Shown here: piece after piece, positions 34,668 to 44,183 of the stretch
Numbering within the stretch: the first letter of the stretch is position 1
How the letters are laid out: every line of letters starts with the position of its first letter
Source: Sphingobium xanthum
Lineage (GTDB): Bacteria > Pseudomonadota > Alphaproteobacteria > Sphingomonadales > Sphingomonadaceae
Direction of reading: 5' to 3'
NCBI RefSeq assembly: GCF_019737615.1
Contig: NZ_JAHKKS010000003.1
Coordinates: forward strand, 28,501-92,500
DNA: 64,000 nucleotides
The notes under the pieces: model-generated
Seen by the model: only the letters and a program-made list of their open reading frames with translations
Told to the model about the DNA's origin: nothing
Databases searched by the model: none
Made by a program: the position numbers and the translations under genes

Positions 34668-35180
34668 TCAAGCATCTCCAGCCGGTCATCGCGGCGCTCC
34701 CATTGGGAACGTGGCGATCCGGCATAATGAGGGAGCGCGCGGCCCGGCGCGTCGGATCGACGCGGCGACGGCGGAGCGAGCTCCGGTTTCAACGAAATTG
34801 TTTGCGTCTGCTGCAAAGGCATGTCCGCTTCCTGCGGCAAAAGACCCAAGGTGCGCCCGCAGCCCGATGCCCGCTTCTGCGCGCTCTGAGCTTGTCAAGC
34901 CATGCCCCATTGCAACATCAACCTGTCCAATCGTCCGCAAGGCGTGTCAGCAAGACGTTGCCAGCAAGACGATGTTTCTCCGATGAAATGGTCCAGCCCC
35001 TGTTTCGGACATGGGACCGTTTCGGAAGTGCGAAGCGCTAGCAGGGCTTTGACTGCAGGGCAACGATGAAAAGAAATTGCGCGGCGGCGCCGATCGCATC
35101 GCATTGTCCCGCCCACCCGTGGCGTGAAGACGCTGGAACGATTTTGACTGGACGCACGGCCCGCGCTCGCGGCACATGCC
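34668..35180. other. Long divergent intergenic region between rne and the amidase gene
   Basis: About 510 bases without a convincing gene. It must hold the rne promoter and long leader as well as the amidase promoter. Several short inverted repeats suggest structured leader RNA, but none has a clear terminator or riboswitch form. Open frames inside have no family resemblance. Confidence 0.45.
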
Positions 35181-36092
35181 ATGCTCATGGTCCTGTCCGC
35201 AGCCCTGATCGCGCTCCTTGTTCCAGCGCCCGTTCAGTCGCTTGTGCCCCCGCAGCCGATCACGCAGCCGATCACGCAATCCGATATGGGAGCGCCCGCG
35301 CGGATGAGCAAGCCGCCGACGCGCGGCCGCATCGTCGTGCGCATCCCCGATGCTGCGCCGAGCATCGCACTGCCGCCGGTCGAAGGTCCGCGCGATCCGC
35401 GACGGCCGCTGGTGGTGATCGATGCTGGCCATGGCGGGCACGATCCCGGCGCGCACAATCCCGCACTCGGCATTCGCGAGAAGGATCTGACCCTCGCCAT
35501 CGCGCGCGCTATCAGGGAAGAACTGCTCAAGACTGGCCGCATTCGCGTCGCCCTCACCCGCGACGACGATCGCTTCCTCGTCCTGCAGGAGCGCTATGGC
35601 CTCGCCCGCAAGCTGGGCGCCAGCCTGTTCATCTCGATCCATGCCGACGCCGCCGAGCACCCGGGCGCACGCGGCGCCACGGTCTACACGCTCTCGGACG
35701 TCGCCTCGGATCGCGAGGCCGCGCGCCTTGCAGCGCGCGAGAACCGCGCCGATATCCTCAATGGCGTCGATCTCTCCGACAAGAGCAATGCCGTCAGTTC
35801 CATCCTCATCGACCTCACCCAGCGCGAGACGATGGAATCCTCGACCAAATTCGCCGAACTGCTGCACCGCGAGGCCGTCTCGCATTTCCGCTTCCGCAAT
35901 CCGCACCATCGCTTCGCATCGCTGATCGTGCTCAAGTCGCCCGACACACCCTCGGTCCTGTTCGAGGCCGGCTATGTCAGCAATGACGAGGATGCGCGCT
36001 GGATGGCGACCAAGGATGGCCGCCTCCAGCTCGCGAAGGGCGTGGCGGCGGCGATCTCGATGCATTTCGCGCGGGCGTCGGTCGGGCGATGA
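35181..36092 (+). CDS. N-acetylmuramoyl-L-alanine amidase (Amidase_3)
   Basis: 303 residues. The signal peptide (MVLSAALIALLVPAPVQS) is followed by a Pro-rich stretch and the zinc amidase domain: VIDAGHGGHDPGA (first His), GIREKDLTL (Glu), FISIHADAAEHPGA (second His) and VLFEAGYVSN (catalytic Glu). It cleaves the stem peptide from MurNAc in the periplasm, usually for daughter-cell separation. The N-terminal AMIN domain of AmiC is absent. It overlaps the next gene by ATGA. Confidence 0.93.
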   Translation: MLMVLSAALIALLVPAPVQSLVPPQPITQPITQSDMGAPARMSKPPTRGRIVVRIPDAAPSIALPPVEGPRDPRRPLVVIDAGHGGHDPGAHNPALGIREKDLTLAIARAIREELLKTGRIRVALTRDDDRFLVLQERYGLARKLGASLFISIHADAAEHPGARGATVYTLSDVASDREAARLAARENRADILNGVDLSDKSNAVSSILIDLTQRETMESSTKFAELLHREAVSHFRFRNPHHRFASLIVLKSPDTPSVLFEAGYVSNDEDARWMATKDGRLQLAKGVAAAISMHFARASVGR

Positions 36093-36583
36093 ACGCCCAG
36101 CTGCGGTGGAACACCGGGTGCATCGGCTGCCTTTTACCGCTCATGGTCGTCGCCATCGTCATGTTCGGGCTGGCCGCCTTCATGCCTTCCATGCTCGACG
36201 CGCTCGACGAGGGCCGTTCCGGACGTCTGTTCCGCGCCGTTCGTGATATGAATATAGGCCCGTTCAACATCCCGCTCGCCTTGTGTGCCGCAGCAATGGC
36301 CTTCGAGCTGGTCCGGCAAGTCAGGCGCATGGCCGACGACATCGCGATTACGGCAACCGAGACCGGCCTTGTACCGCACCGCACGACCGGCATCGCGCCG
36401 ATAGCTTGGTCTGAGGTCCAGGACATTTCGGCCGCGCCCGCAAAACGCGGAGAGGCGGCGACGCTCGTCATTCGATGCCGCAATGGCCGCGCACATCGGA
36501 TCAAGGCTGTCGACAGCCGCGGGGGCGTGATGGACGAGTTCGTTCGCGAAGCACGCAAGCTCGGCGACCTCGACGGCACCTAG
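36089..36583 (+). CDS. Hypothetical two-helix membrane protein
   Basis: 164 residues, not recognised. Two hydrophobic segments (CLLPLMVVAIVMFGLAAF about 15-32; FNIPLALCAAAMAFELV about 58-75) precede a soluble part of mixed strands (DIAITATETGLVPHRTTGIAPIAW). The tail resembles a small PH-like or bPH-type domain but this is only an impression. It overlaps the amidase gene start-to-stop by 4 bases, so a role in the same wall process is possible. The 3' end overlaps dacB by 4 bases. Confidence 0.65.
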   Translation: MNAQLRWNTGCIGCLLPLMVVAIVMFGLAAFMPSMLDALDEGRSGRLFRAVRDMNIGPFNIPLALCAAAMAFELVRQVRRMADDIAITATETGLVPHRTTGIAPIAWSEVQDISAAPAKRGEAATLVIRCRNGRAHRIKAVDSRGGVMDEFVREARKLGDLDGT

Positions 36584-38037
36584 TTCGCCTCCGCAATCGC
36601 CAGCAGCGCCTTGTCCATCGCCGCGATCGCCTTGTCGGTCTCGCCATCGGGACAATCGTTGGAGAGGATCGAGAAGATGAGTGTCCGTCCGCTTTTCGCG
36701 AGCAGATAGCCGCTCAGCGTATTGGTCGCGTTGAGCGAGCCGGTCTTGGCGAAGATGCGCCCATCAAGCGCCGTGCCCGCAAAACGCCGCCGCAAGGTCC
36801 CGTCGCGCCCGCCGACCGGCAGGCTCTCGCGCCAGGCCGTGCCCCAGCTCTGCCGCGCGGCCCAGCCGAGCAACGTCACAGCCGCGCGTGGTGTGATGCG
36901 ATTATAGCTCGACATACCCGACCCATCGGAAAGATCGACGCCATTCTCCGGCATGCCCGCCTGCGCCAGCACGGCCTGCATGACGGCCCACCCCTCGGCG
37001 ATCGAGCCGGTGCCGGCGAGGCGCCCGAGATGCCGCAGCAGCAATTCGGCATGGAGATTCTGGCTGAGCTTGTTGATGATCGCGACATCCTCGGCGACCG
37101 GCGAGGCGGGCACGGTCGCCAGCATGCCGTCATCGGCGGGCGCCGGCGCGACCGGCCCCGTGCGCTCAGCCGGATCGTCCTGCGGCAGAACCGGGCGATG
37201 CCGGGTTAGGAGCCGGCCCTTCACGTCGACCCCGCGCGCCACGAGGAACTCGCGCAGGCGCCAGGCCGCATAATGCGCCGGATTGTCGATGCCGAAGCGC
37301 AGCCGCTCAGCCGGCGCATCGGCACCGATCGTCCCCATCAGCCGCACCGTGAAGCCGCCCGGATCGCGCCACCAGCCAATCTTGACCTCGCCCCCGGGCA
37401 CCGTGAGGGCCTGATTGTCGAGCGTGAAATAGCGCAGCTCCTCGACCGTCGGCGCTGCGCCCACAGCCGCCGGCCTGACCAGCACGGCCAGTTCATTGTC
37501 GTCGAGCGTCAGCGCCGAGGTGCCGGTGCCCGATCGAGTGGGGATATTGTTCCAGCTCATGCCTGGGCTCCAGCGCTCGTCCGGAAACCAGCGATCGTCG
37601 CCGATGATGTCGTTCACCCGCATCGTCCGCGCCGCCACCGCATCGGCCAGCGCCGCAAGGCAGGTCTGCATACAATCCGCAGCGCTGGACAGACGCGGAT
37701 CGCCCCGGCCGAGCAGCACCACATCGGGCCGGCTCTCAGCGCCTTCCAGCACCACACCGGTCCCCCGCGCCGCACCGTCGAGCGCCGCGAGATGCGCATA
37801 GGCCACCGCCGTCGTGAACATCTTGGTGTTGGACGCGGGAATGAAGCGCTGGTCCGGCGCGACGGCCAGCACCTCCGCGCCTTCCAGCGTCGTCACCAGC
37901 AGACCGATCCGCGTCCCGGCCGGCGCTTCCTTCAGTATTGCTGCGACATGCGGGCCGAGATCAGCCGACTGGGCCAGAAGCGGCGGAAGCGGGAGCGCCA
38001 GAAGGATGAAGGCGAGGAGCAGACGCATGCTGCTCAT
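36580..38037 (-). CDS. dacB: D-alanyl-D-alanine carboxypeptidase/endopeptidase (PBP4, S13 family)
   Basis: 485 residues with a signal peptide (LLLAFILLALPLPPLLAQ). The active-site motifs of class C low-mass PBPs are present: SNTK in FIPASNTKMF, SYN in GMSSYNRI and KTG in FAKTGSLNATN. The long insertion between the first two motifs is normal for PBP4. It trims pentapeptides and cuts cross-links in the periplasm. It is divergent from the PBP1A gene, with about 127 bp of shared promoter region. Confidence 0.94.
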   Translation of the reverse strand: MSSMRLLLAFILLALPLPPLLAQSADLGPHVAAILKEAPAGTRIGLLVTTLEGAEVLAVAPDQRFIPASNTKMFTTAVAYAHLAALDGAARGTGVVLEGAESRPDVVLLGRGDPRLSSAADCMQTCLAALADAVAARTMRVNDIIGDDRWFPDERWSPGMSWNNIPTRSGTGTSALTLDDNELAVLVRPAAVGAAPTVEELRYFTLDNQALTVPGGEVKIGWWRDPGGFTVRLMGTIGADAPAERLRFGIDNPAHYAAWRLREFLVARGVDVKGRLLTRHRPVLPQDDPAERTGPVAPAPADDGMLATVPASPVAEDVAIINKLSQNLHAELLLRHLGRLAGTGSIAEGWAVMQAVLAQAGMPENGVDLSDGSGMSSYNRITPRAAVTLLGWAARQSWGTAWRESLPVGGRDGTLRRRFAGTALDGRIFAKTGSLNATNTLSGYLLAKSGRTLIFSILSNDCPDGETDKAIAAMDKALLAIAEAN

Positions 38038-38164
38038 GCCTATCAGCTCGCTCCACGCGAATATAGACGAACGCCGGCTCCTTACGTCATTTCTCCACCG
38101 CCTTTCGACGCGCAGCGAACGCCTACCGCAAAACCGGTTCCCTCAGCCGGGGGAAATGGTCTAG

Positions 38165-40678
38165 GTGGCGCGGATGGACGAAGCGACCAGTGAGGCGACC
38201 AGCTTCCGCCTTCAGCGCGGCGAAGGCGGACCGGGACTGCTCCAGCGCATGCGGGCGCTGCTCAAGCGACGCCGCTGGCGCTGGCCGGCTTATGGGCTGG
38301 GCGCGTTCATCGTCTTCATCTTCCTGTTCTGGCTGCTCTTCGCGCGGGGCCTGCCCGATGCGCGCACCCTGCTCGACTATCAGCCGCCGCTGCCGACCGT
38401 GGTGCGCGACAATGAGGGCAAGCCGATCTACAGCTTCGCCCGCGAGCGCCGCGTGCAGCTCCAGTACAGCGATTTCCCGCCGGTCCTCATCAACGCCTAT
38501 CTCTCGGCCGAGGACAAGACCTTCTTCAGCCATCACGGGCTCGATTTCCCCGGCCTCGTGCGCGCCGCCGGCGAAGGCCTGCTGAGCGGCAGCACGCCGC
38601 GCGGCACCTCGACCATCACGCAGCAGGTCGCCAAGAATCTGCTGGTCGGCGCCGAAGTGAGCTATGTCCGCAAGCTCAAGGAAGCGATCCTCGCCTGGCG
38701 CATGGAAGACGTACTGACCAAGCAGCAGATCATCGAGCTCTACCTCAACCAGATCTTTCTCGGCCGGAACGCTTATGGCGTGCAAGCGGCCGCCCGCGCC
38801 TATTTCGACAAGGATGTGGGCGACCTCAAGCTGCATGAAGCGGCCTATCTCGCCATTCTCCCCAAAGGCCCGGCCAATTACCGCCCCGAAGTCCATATGG
38901 ACCGCGCGCTCGAGCGGCGGAACTGGGCGCTGGGCGAGATGCAGAAGAACGGCTTCATCACCCGGCAGCAGATGGCGGCTGCCCAGGCGGAGCCGCTCGG
39001 CACGGTGGCCCAGCGCGGCACCGGATACAGCAATATCGGGGGCTATTATATCGAGGAAATCCGCCGCCGCCTGATCGCTCAGTTCGGCGAGGCGGCCGAA
39101 CATGGGCCGAACAGCGTCTATGCCGGCGGCCTCTGGGTCCGCTCGCCGATCGCCCCTTTCATGCAGGAACAGGCGACGAAAGCCCTGCGCGAAGGCCTGC
39201 TGCGCTATGACGCCGGCAAGGGCTGGTCTGGCCCCATCGCGAAGGTCGATCCGGCCAATTGGCAGCGCGATCTGGCTGTCTCCAATGTCGGCGTCGATTA
39301 TGCCGACTGGACCGTCGCGGTCATACTCGACAAATCGGCGACGGAGGCGAACATCGGCCTGCCCGGCGGGCGCACCTCGGTCCTGCCCCGCGCGCTCGCC
39401 ATGCTGGTCGATCGGCGCACGAACGGCGTCACCTTCGATAGCCTGAAGCCCGGCGACGTGATCGCGGTGAAGCCGGAAGGCAATGCCTATGCCTTGCGCA
39501 ACATTCCCGGCGTCTCGGGCGGCCTGATGATCGAGGACGTTCACAACGGCCGCATCTACGCCATGCAGGGCGGCTTCGATTCCCGCCTCTCGTCCTACAA
39601 TCGCGTTACGCAGGCGATGCGCCAGCCCGGCTCGACCATCAAGCCGTTCGTCTATGCCGCCGCGCTCGACAACGGGATGACGCCCGCCTCGATCATTGTC
39701 GATGGGCCCTTTTGCGTCTGGCAGGGCGCCAATCTCGGCCAGAAGTGCTTCCGTAACTTCTCCGGCGGCGGCGGCGGCGCGCAGACGATGCGCTGGGGCG
39801 TCGAGCAGTCGCGCAACCTCATGACCGTCCGCGCCGCTTCGCAGACCGGCATGCCGCGCGTCGTGCGGACCATCAAGGACATGGGCATCGGCGACTATCA
39901 GCCCTATCTCGCTTTCGCGCTCGGCGCCGGCGACACCACGGTTGAGCGCATGGTCAATGCCTATGCCATGCTCGCCAATCATGGCCGCCAGCTGACCCCC
40001 AAGGTCATGGACTATGTGCAGGATCGCCGCGGCAAGGTGATCTGGCCGGCCAATTGGCGTCCCTGCCAGGGGTGCAACGGCAGCGACTGGGACGGCAAGT
40101 CCATGCCCCGCTTCGCGCAGGGCGGTCGTCAGGCCATGAACCCGATGACCGCCTATCAGGTCGTTCACATCGCCGAAGGCGTGATCCAGCGCGGCACCGC
40201 GACGCGCCTGCGCGACATGGACCGGCCGCTCTTTGGCAAGACCGGCACGACCAATGGTCCGACCAACGCCTGGTTCGTCGGCGGCTCGCCCGATATCGTC
40301 GCGGGCGTCTATCTCGGTTACGATCAGCCGCGCAATCTGGGCGGCTATGTGCAGGGCGGCAATACCGCCGCGCCCATCTGGCGCTCGGCCATGGAGCCGA
40401 TCCTCAAGGACATGCCCAAGACGCCGTTCGTGGCGCCGGCCGGCGTCCGCATGGTCCGCATCGATCGGCGCACCGGCAAGCGTGTCTATGGCGGCTGGCC
40501 GTCGACCGATCCGAAATCCGCGATCATCTTCGAAGCGTTCAAGCCCGAGACCGAGCCGCGCATCTCGATGCGCCGCGACGAGCTGGCCGAGCGCGCCAAG
40601 CAGGACGTCGCCGCCGCGCGCGTGTCGCGTCGCGATACCAGCCGCGACTTTGCGGGCGATCAGGGCGGCATTTACTGA
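38165..40678 (+). CDS. mrcA: Bifunctional penicillin-binding protein 1A
   Basis: 837 residues. A short cytoplasmic tail and one helix (YGLGAFIVFIFLFWLLFA) come first. The GT51 glycosyltransferase follows (YLSAEDKTFFSHHGLDF, TSTITQQVAKNLL, EDVLTKQQIIELYLNQIFLG), then an OB-like domain and the transpeptidase with STIK in QPGSTIKPFVYAAALD, SRN in EQSRNLMTV and KTGTTN. It polymerises and cross-links peptidoglycan. Start GTG 38165, or ATG 38174 three codons later. Confidence 0.96.
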   Translation: MARMDEATSEATSFRLQRGEGGPGLLQRMRALLKRRRWRWPAYGLGAFIVFIFLFWLLFARGLPDARTLLDYQPPLPTVVRDNEGKPIYSFARERRVQLQYSDFPPVLINAYLSAEDKTFFSHHGLDFPGLVRAAGEGLLSGSTPRGTSTITQQVAKNLLVGAEVSYVRKLKEAILAWRMEDVLTKQQIIELYLNQIFLGRNAYGVQAAARAYFDKDVGDLKLHEAAYLAILPKGPANYRPEVHMDRALERRNWALGEMQKNGFITRQQMAAAQAEPLGTVAQRGTGYSNIGGYYIEEIRRRLIAQFGEAAEHGPNSVYAGGLWVRSPIAPFMQEQATKALREGLLRYDAGKGWSGPIAKVDPANWQRDLAVSNVGVDYADWTVAVILDKSATEANIGLPGGRTSVLPRALAMLVDRRTNGVTFDSLKPGDVIAVKPEGNAYALRNIPGVSGGLMIEDVHNGRIYAMQGGFDSRLSSYNRVTQAMRQPGSTIKPFVYAAALDNGMTPASIIVDGPFCVWQGANLGQKCFRNFSGGGGGAQTMRWGVEQSRNLMTVRAASQTGMPRVVRTIKDMGIGDYQPYLAFALGAGDTTVERMVNAYAMLANHGRQLTPKVMDYVQDRRGKVIWPANWRPCQGCNGSDWDGKSMPRFAQGGRQAMNPMTAYQVVHIAEGVIQRGTATRLRDMDRPLFGKTGTTNGPTNAWFVGGSPDIVAGVYLGYDQPRNLGGYVQGGNTAAPIWRSAMEPILKDMPKTPFVAPAGVRMVRIDRRTGKRVYGGWPSTDPKSAIIFEAFKPETEPRISMRRDELAERAKQDVAAARVSRRDTSRDFAGDQGGIY

Positions 40679-40787
40679 GGCGTTCTGCCCGAGTGGAAAC
40701 ACCGTGACTTGAGTCGCACCCTATAGCAGTCGCGCCGCGCCAACGCGCTCAGGGCGGAAAGCGCGCACATTCAGCGATCACGCCGGT

Positions 40788-41780
40788 TTAGGCCGCAGCC
40801 TTATAGATCGTCCGGTTGCGCCCGCTGTTTTTCGCCTCATAGAGCAGGCCGTCGGCCTGGCGGAGTGCGTCCTCCGGGTCGTCCCGGCAGGTCGCGATGC
40901 CAGCCGAGAACGTCACCTGGCCGATCACCTCGTCCGTGTCCCGCACGCGCATCGTCCGGGCGCCAACGGCTGTGCGCGCCTTCTCGACCAGCGCAAAGGC
41001 GGTGTCGCCATCCACATCGGGCAGGACGACGACGAATTCCTCGCCACCGAAGCGCCCGACGATATGCGGCTCCATGGTCTGGGCCAGCGTCTCGGCGACG
41101 GCCTTGAGCACGCGGTCGCCCACGGCATGGCCGAAGCGGTCGTTGATCGACTTGAAGTGGTCGATGTCACAGAAGGCGACGGCCATCGGCGTGCCCTCAT
41201 TCGCGAAGACGCGCAGCTTGCGGTCGATCTCGCGGCGATTTGGGAGATTGGTAAGCGCGTCGCGCGTGGCGTCGTCGCGCGCCGCGTCCAGGTCCTGGCG
41301 CAGGCGCTCGGTCTCCTGGCGCGTCTCGGCGAGGCGGCGCTCCATATCCGCCGTGCGCTCGATCATCGCACCGATCAGCCCGGCGAGATTGCTCTCCGTG
41401 CCGATCTGCTCCGCGCTCTGCGCCAGGTCGCGGCCGAAATCGCCCGCATTGGCCAGCGCCGTCGCCGTGATGTCGGAGAAGGAGAGCATCTGGTGGCGCA
41501 AGCTCGCCTGCTGCTCGTCGTCGGCCGGCTTGTTGGCGGTCGCCGCGGCGCCATGCCCGGTTTCGCCCGGCGCCATGTTCATGAGGTCGTCGACATCCTT
41601 CTGCGCGAGCCGGACGCCGCCGTCCATGATGCCATCGGCCTGCTTGCGGATCCAGCCGTTGGCGCCCGTCAGATAGAGATAGGCGAACGTATAGTTGGTC
41701 GGCGTTGCGTCCAGCATGTTGGCGTCGAGGAAGCGGATCGCTTCCTGCGCTGTCTTGCGGTTGATCTTCTTGCGATCCAC
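40788..41780 (-). CDS. Diguanylate cyclase (GGDEF domain)
   Basis: 330 residues. The N-terminal half is helical with no clear known sensor domain; a coiled coil (MERRLAETRQETERLRQDLD) leads into the GGDEF domain: DALTNLPNRREIDRKL, AVAFCDIDHFKSINDRFGH, VGRFGGEEFVVVLPD. The GGEEF signature is active-type. The usual inhibitory RxxD site just upstream is not present (MEPH instead), so product inhibition may be weak. It makes cyclic di-GMP in the cytoplasm and stands alone. Confidence 0.9.
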   Translation of the reverse strand: MDRKKINRKTAQEAIRFLDANMLDATPTNYTFAYLYLTGANGWIRKQADGIMDGGVRLAQKDVDDLMNMAPGETGHGAAATANKPADDEQQASLRHQMLSFSDITATALANAGDFGRDLAQSAEQIGTESNLAGLIGAMIERTADMERRLAETRQETERLRQDLDAARDDATRDALTNLPNRREIDRKLRVFANEGTPMAVAFCDIDHFKSINDRFGHAVGDRVLKAVAETLAQTMEPHIVGRFGGEEFVVVLPDVDGDTAFALVEKARTAVGARTMRVRDTDEVIGQVTFSAGIATCRDDPEDALRQADGLLYEAKNSGRNRTIYKAAA

Positions 41781-42052
41781 GTTTCACTCCCCACGAGTTT
41801 TGGCGATCTCGCGCCGACTTGGCAGCGGGATATGAAAAGCTGGTTAAGGAGAAAATGGGGATATTTCGCGGGATTCCGCGCTTAATTGGCAGGACGTCTG
41901 ATGCATAGAATGATAGCCTTTCGACGTGACTCTCGTAAGCATCACAAACGAAAGCGCATTTCCCGTCAGGCGGCGGCTCCCGGCGTTCATTCAGTTCCCA
42001 CATTCAGGAATAATCTTGCGTGCGCACGCCGCTCGCGGCTCGAAAAATTTTA

Positions 42053-42865
42053 TCAGTCGGTGGCCATAAAGGCTGCGAAACGCTCTTCCCAGTCCGGGTG
42101 CCAGCGCGAGAGGGCTGGCCGATTCTCGATGATGTCGCCCGCCATCCAGGCGATGCGCTTCTCGTCCATCGCCCGCGTCACGTCATTGTCCGGGCAGAGG
42201 ATATAGAAGTCGCCGTTGGCGAGGCTGTCCATCATGAAATCGATGACCTGCTCGCTGGTCCAGGCAGCCGGCGGTTTCTCTCCCTGGCTGCGCGTCAGCC
42301 CGGTGTAGGTGAAGCCGGGGATCAGCAGATGCGCGCTGATCCTCTCGCCCGTCTGCGTGCGCAGCGTATGCGCAAGCCCCTCGGTCAGCGCCTTCACGCC
42401 GGACTTGCTGACATTATAGGCCGTGTCGCCCGGCGGCTGGGTGATGCCCTGTTTCGAGCCGGTATTGATGACCAGGCCCGGCCCGCCGCCCGCGATCATC
42501 CCCGGCAGGAAGGCCTGCACGCCATGCAGCACGCCGAACAGATTGACCCCGAGCACCCGTGCCCAGGCGTCCGCACCGGCCAGTATGTCGCCACCGCGCC
42601 CGACGCCGGCGTTGTTCATCAGCACCGATGCCGGGCCATGGCGCGCCTGAATATCGGCCGCCAGCGAATCGACCGCGCTTCGCCCCGAAACATCGATCTT
42701 GAACCCCTCGCCGCCGAGCGAGGCAGCCACCTGCGCCACATCGTCGGCCCAATCGATCAGGCAGATCTTCATGCCCTGCGCGGCGAAGCGCTGCGCCGCC
42801 GCCAGCCCGATCCCGCTTGCGCCGCCGGTGATCACCGCCAGCTTGCCCGTTCCGATCGCGTCCAT
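42053..42865 (-). CDS. Short-chain dehydrogenase/reductase
   Basis: 270 residues. NAD(P)-binding TGGASGIGLAAAQRF, NNAGVGRGGD, catalytic Ser region INTGSKQG and the YxxxK pair in AYNVSKSGVKAL. The C-terminal part (NGDFYILCPDNDVTRAMDEKR) is typical of a subgroup in Sphingomonadales. The substrate is unknown. Acid residue IDWAD at the end of strand 2 favours NAD over NADP. ATG 42865 gives the family N-terminus. Confidence 0.88.
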   Translation of the reverse strand: MDAIGTGKLAVITGGASGIGLAAAQRFAAQGMKICLIDWADDVAQVAASLGGEGFKIDVSGRSAVDSLAADIQARHGPASVLMNNAGVGRGGDILAGADAWARVLGVNLFGVLHGVQAFLPGMIAGGGPGLVINTGSKQGITQPPGDTAYNVSKSGVKALTEGLAHTLRTQTGERISAHLLIPGFTYTGLTRSQGEKPPAAWTSEQVIDFMMDSLANGDFYILCPDNDVTRAMDEKRIAWMAGDIIENRPALSRWHPDWEERFAAFMATD

Positions 42866-42955
42866 CTCCGCCTCCTTCATCGCTGCTGCCGCGGCCTGAT
42901 AGAGGATAGAGACGGTTCGCGAAAATCGCTTTTCGTGCGGCTGGTGCGCGAAAGG

Positions 42956-43930
42956 CTATGGCGTGGCCAGCGCGGCTCCCCCCCGCCGCATCGCCACACC
43001 GGTCATCCCCAGCCCGAGGATCATCAGCAGCCAGGTCGCCGGTTCGGGCACCGGGAGCTGGTTCACGATGCCCTGGGCGAGCAGGGCGTGGACGTAGCTC
43101 GTCGGGTGGATGGTGTCGAAATAGAGATAGCCGGCACAGCCGCCGAGTACCGCTGCCGCGCCGCCGCTCTGGCAGCTCTCGGTGAGGTTGGTGAGTCCAT
43201 AGGCGCCCGGATTGGCCCGCAACGCCTGCTCCTGCGCGTAAACATGGTAGAAATCGATTCGCGTGCCGGTGAGTTGCGAGAGCGTCACCGTCAGCCCCTC
43301 GATCGCGGCGTTGAGCGCGATCGTCCGCGCCGTCGCCGTCGCTTCGATCGCCGGATCGCCATAGGCCAGCGTGTCGGGAAGCTTGCCGATGTCGGGCAGC
43401 CCGGTCACAATGATCGTCTGCGCGCCCGCGCCGGCCAGGGCGCTTAGACCTGTCGCGAAAGCATTGAGCGTGGGCGTGAAGTCGATCGCGCCCAGGTCGG
43501 TCAGCACCGAGCGCACATCATTGCCGCCGAAGGTCACCAGCACCAGCGCATCGCTCGCGATCGGCTCGCCGAGATTCTGGAAAAGCTGGAGCTGGGGCAG
43601 GAAGCTCGGTGACACTTCGCCCGGCTTGAAGGCCGCTTCCGCGCCGCCCACAGCGAAATTGTGGCCGCCTGCCAGATAGGCGACCGTCTCCATGCCGAAC
43701 AGCGACTGACTCAGATAGTCCGCGAAGTTCGGCCCGTTCGAGAATCGCCCCTCATAATAGCCGAGCGCGGCCGGCGCCGGATCGGGCAGGCCGAGCAGGA
43801 TCGAGCCGATCTGCGCGTTGCCGGCGTCGACCAGGCTGTCGCCGAAGACGAGCAATTTGGAAAAGGCCGATGCCGGTGCCGAAACGACCAGCGAACACAG
43901 CACGGCCACACAAAGGGTCAGTCGCTTCAT
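42956..43930 (-). CDS. SGNH/GDSL esterase with PEP-CTERM sorting signal
   Basis: 324 residues. The signal peptide ends at APASA. Block I is VFGDSLVDAGN with the nucleophile Ser, block III is VTFGGNDVR and block V is DTIHPTSYVH with the Asp/His pair. The C-terminus is VPEPATWLLMILGLGMTGVAMRR, a PEP-CTERM signal processed by exosortase. The product is therefore a secreted lipase/esterase of the GDSL class that is sorted by the exosortase system. GGGAGAG precedes ATG 43930. Confidence 0.9.
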   Translation of the reverse strand: MKRLTLCVAVLCSLVVSAPASAFSKLLVFGDSLVDAGNAQIGSILLGLPDPAPAALGYYEGRFSNGPNFADYLSQSLFGMETVAYLAGGHNFAVGGAEAAFKPGEVSPSFLPQLQLFQNLGEPIASDALVLVTFGGNDVRSVLTDLGAIDFTPTLNAFATGLSALAGAGAQTIIVTGLPDIGKLPDTLAYGDPAIEATATARTIALNAAIEGLTVTLSQLTGTRIDFYHVYAQEQALRANPGAYGLTNLTESCQSGGAAAVLGGCAGYLYFDTIHPTSYVHALLAQGIVNQLPVPEPATWLLMILGLGMTGVAMRRGGAALATP

Positions 43931-44183
43931 CAATCTCTCCCACGGCAGACGATGTTTCACCGGGAAAATAGCACCGAACAGCGGCGAACATGGCGCACCA
44001 TGCGATGAAGCGTTCCGCATATCGCATGGTGCCCCCGAGCGGAAAACCTGGCACCACGCCATCCAACCGGCACCGACGCCCATGCCGCAAGACCCGCATC
44101 CCCTTGACCTTGCGCGCGCGCCGTCGCATCCGGCGGCGCTTGGTCCTATATCGGCCCGAAAAAGACTGACGGAGACTCTACAC

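Noticed and set aside
38123..40702. 859-codon open frame antisense to the PBP1A gene
   Set aside because: A GC-rich shadow frame. The sense protein has complete GT51 and transpeptidase motifs.
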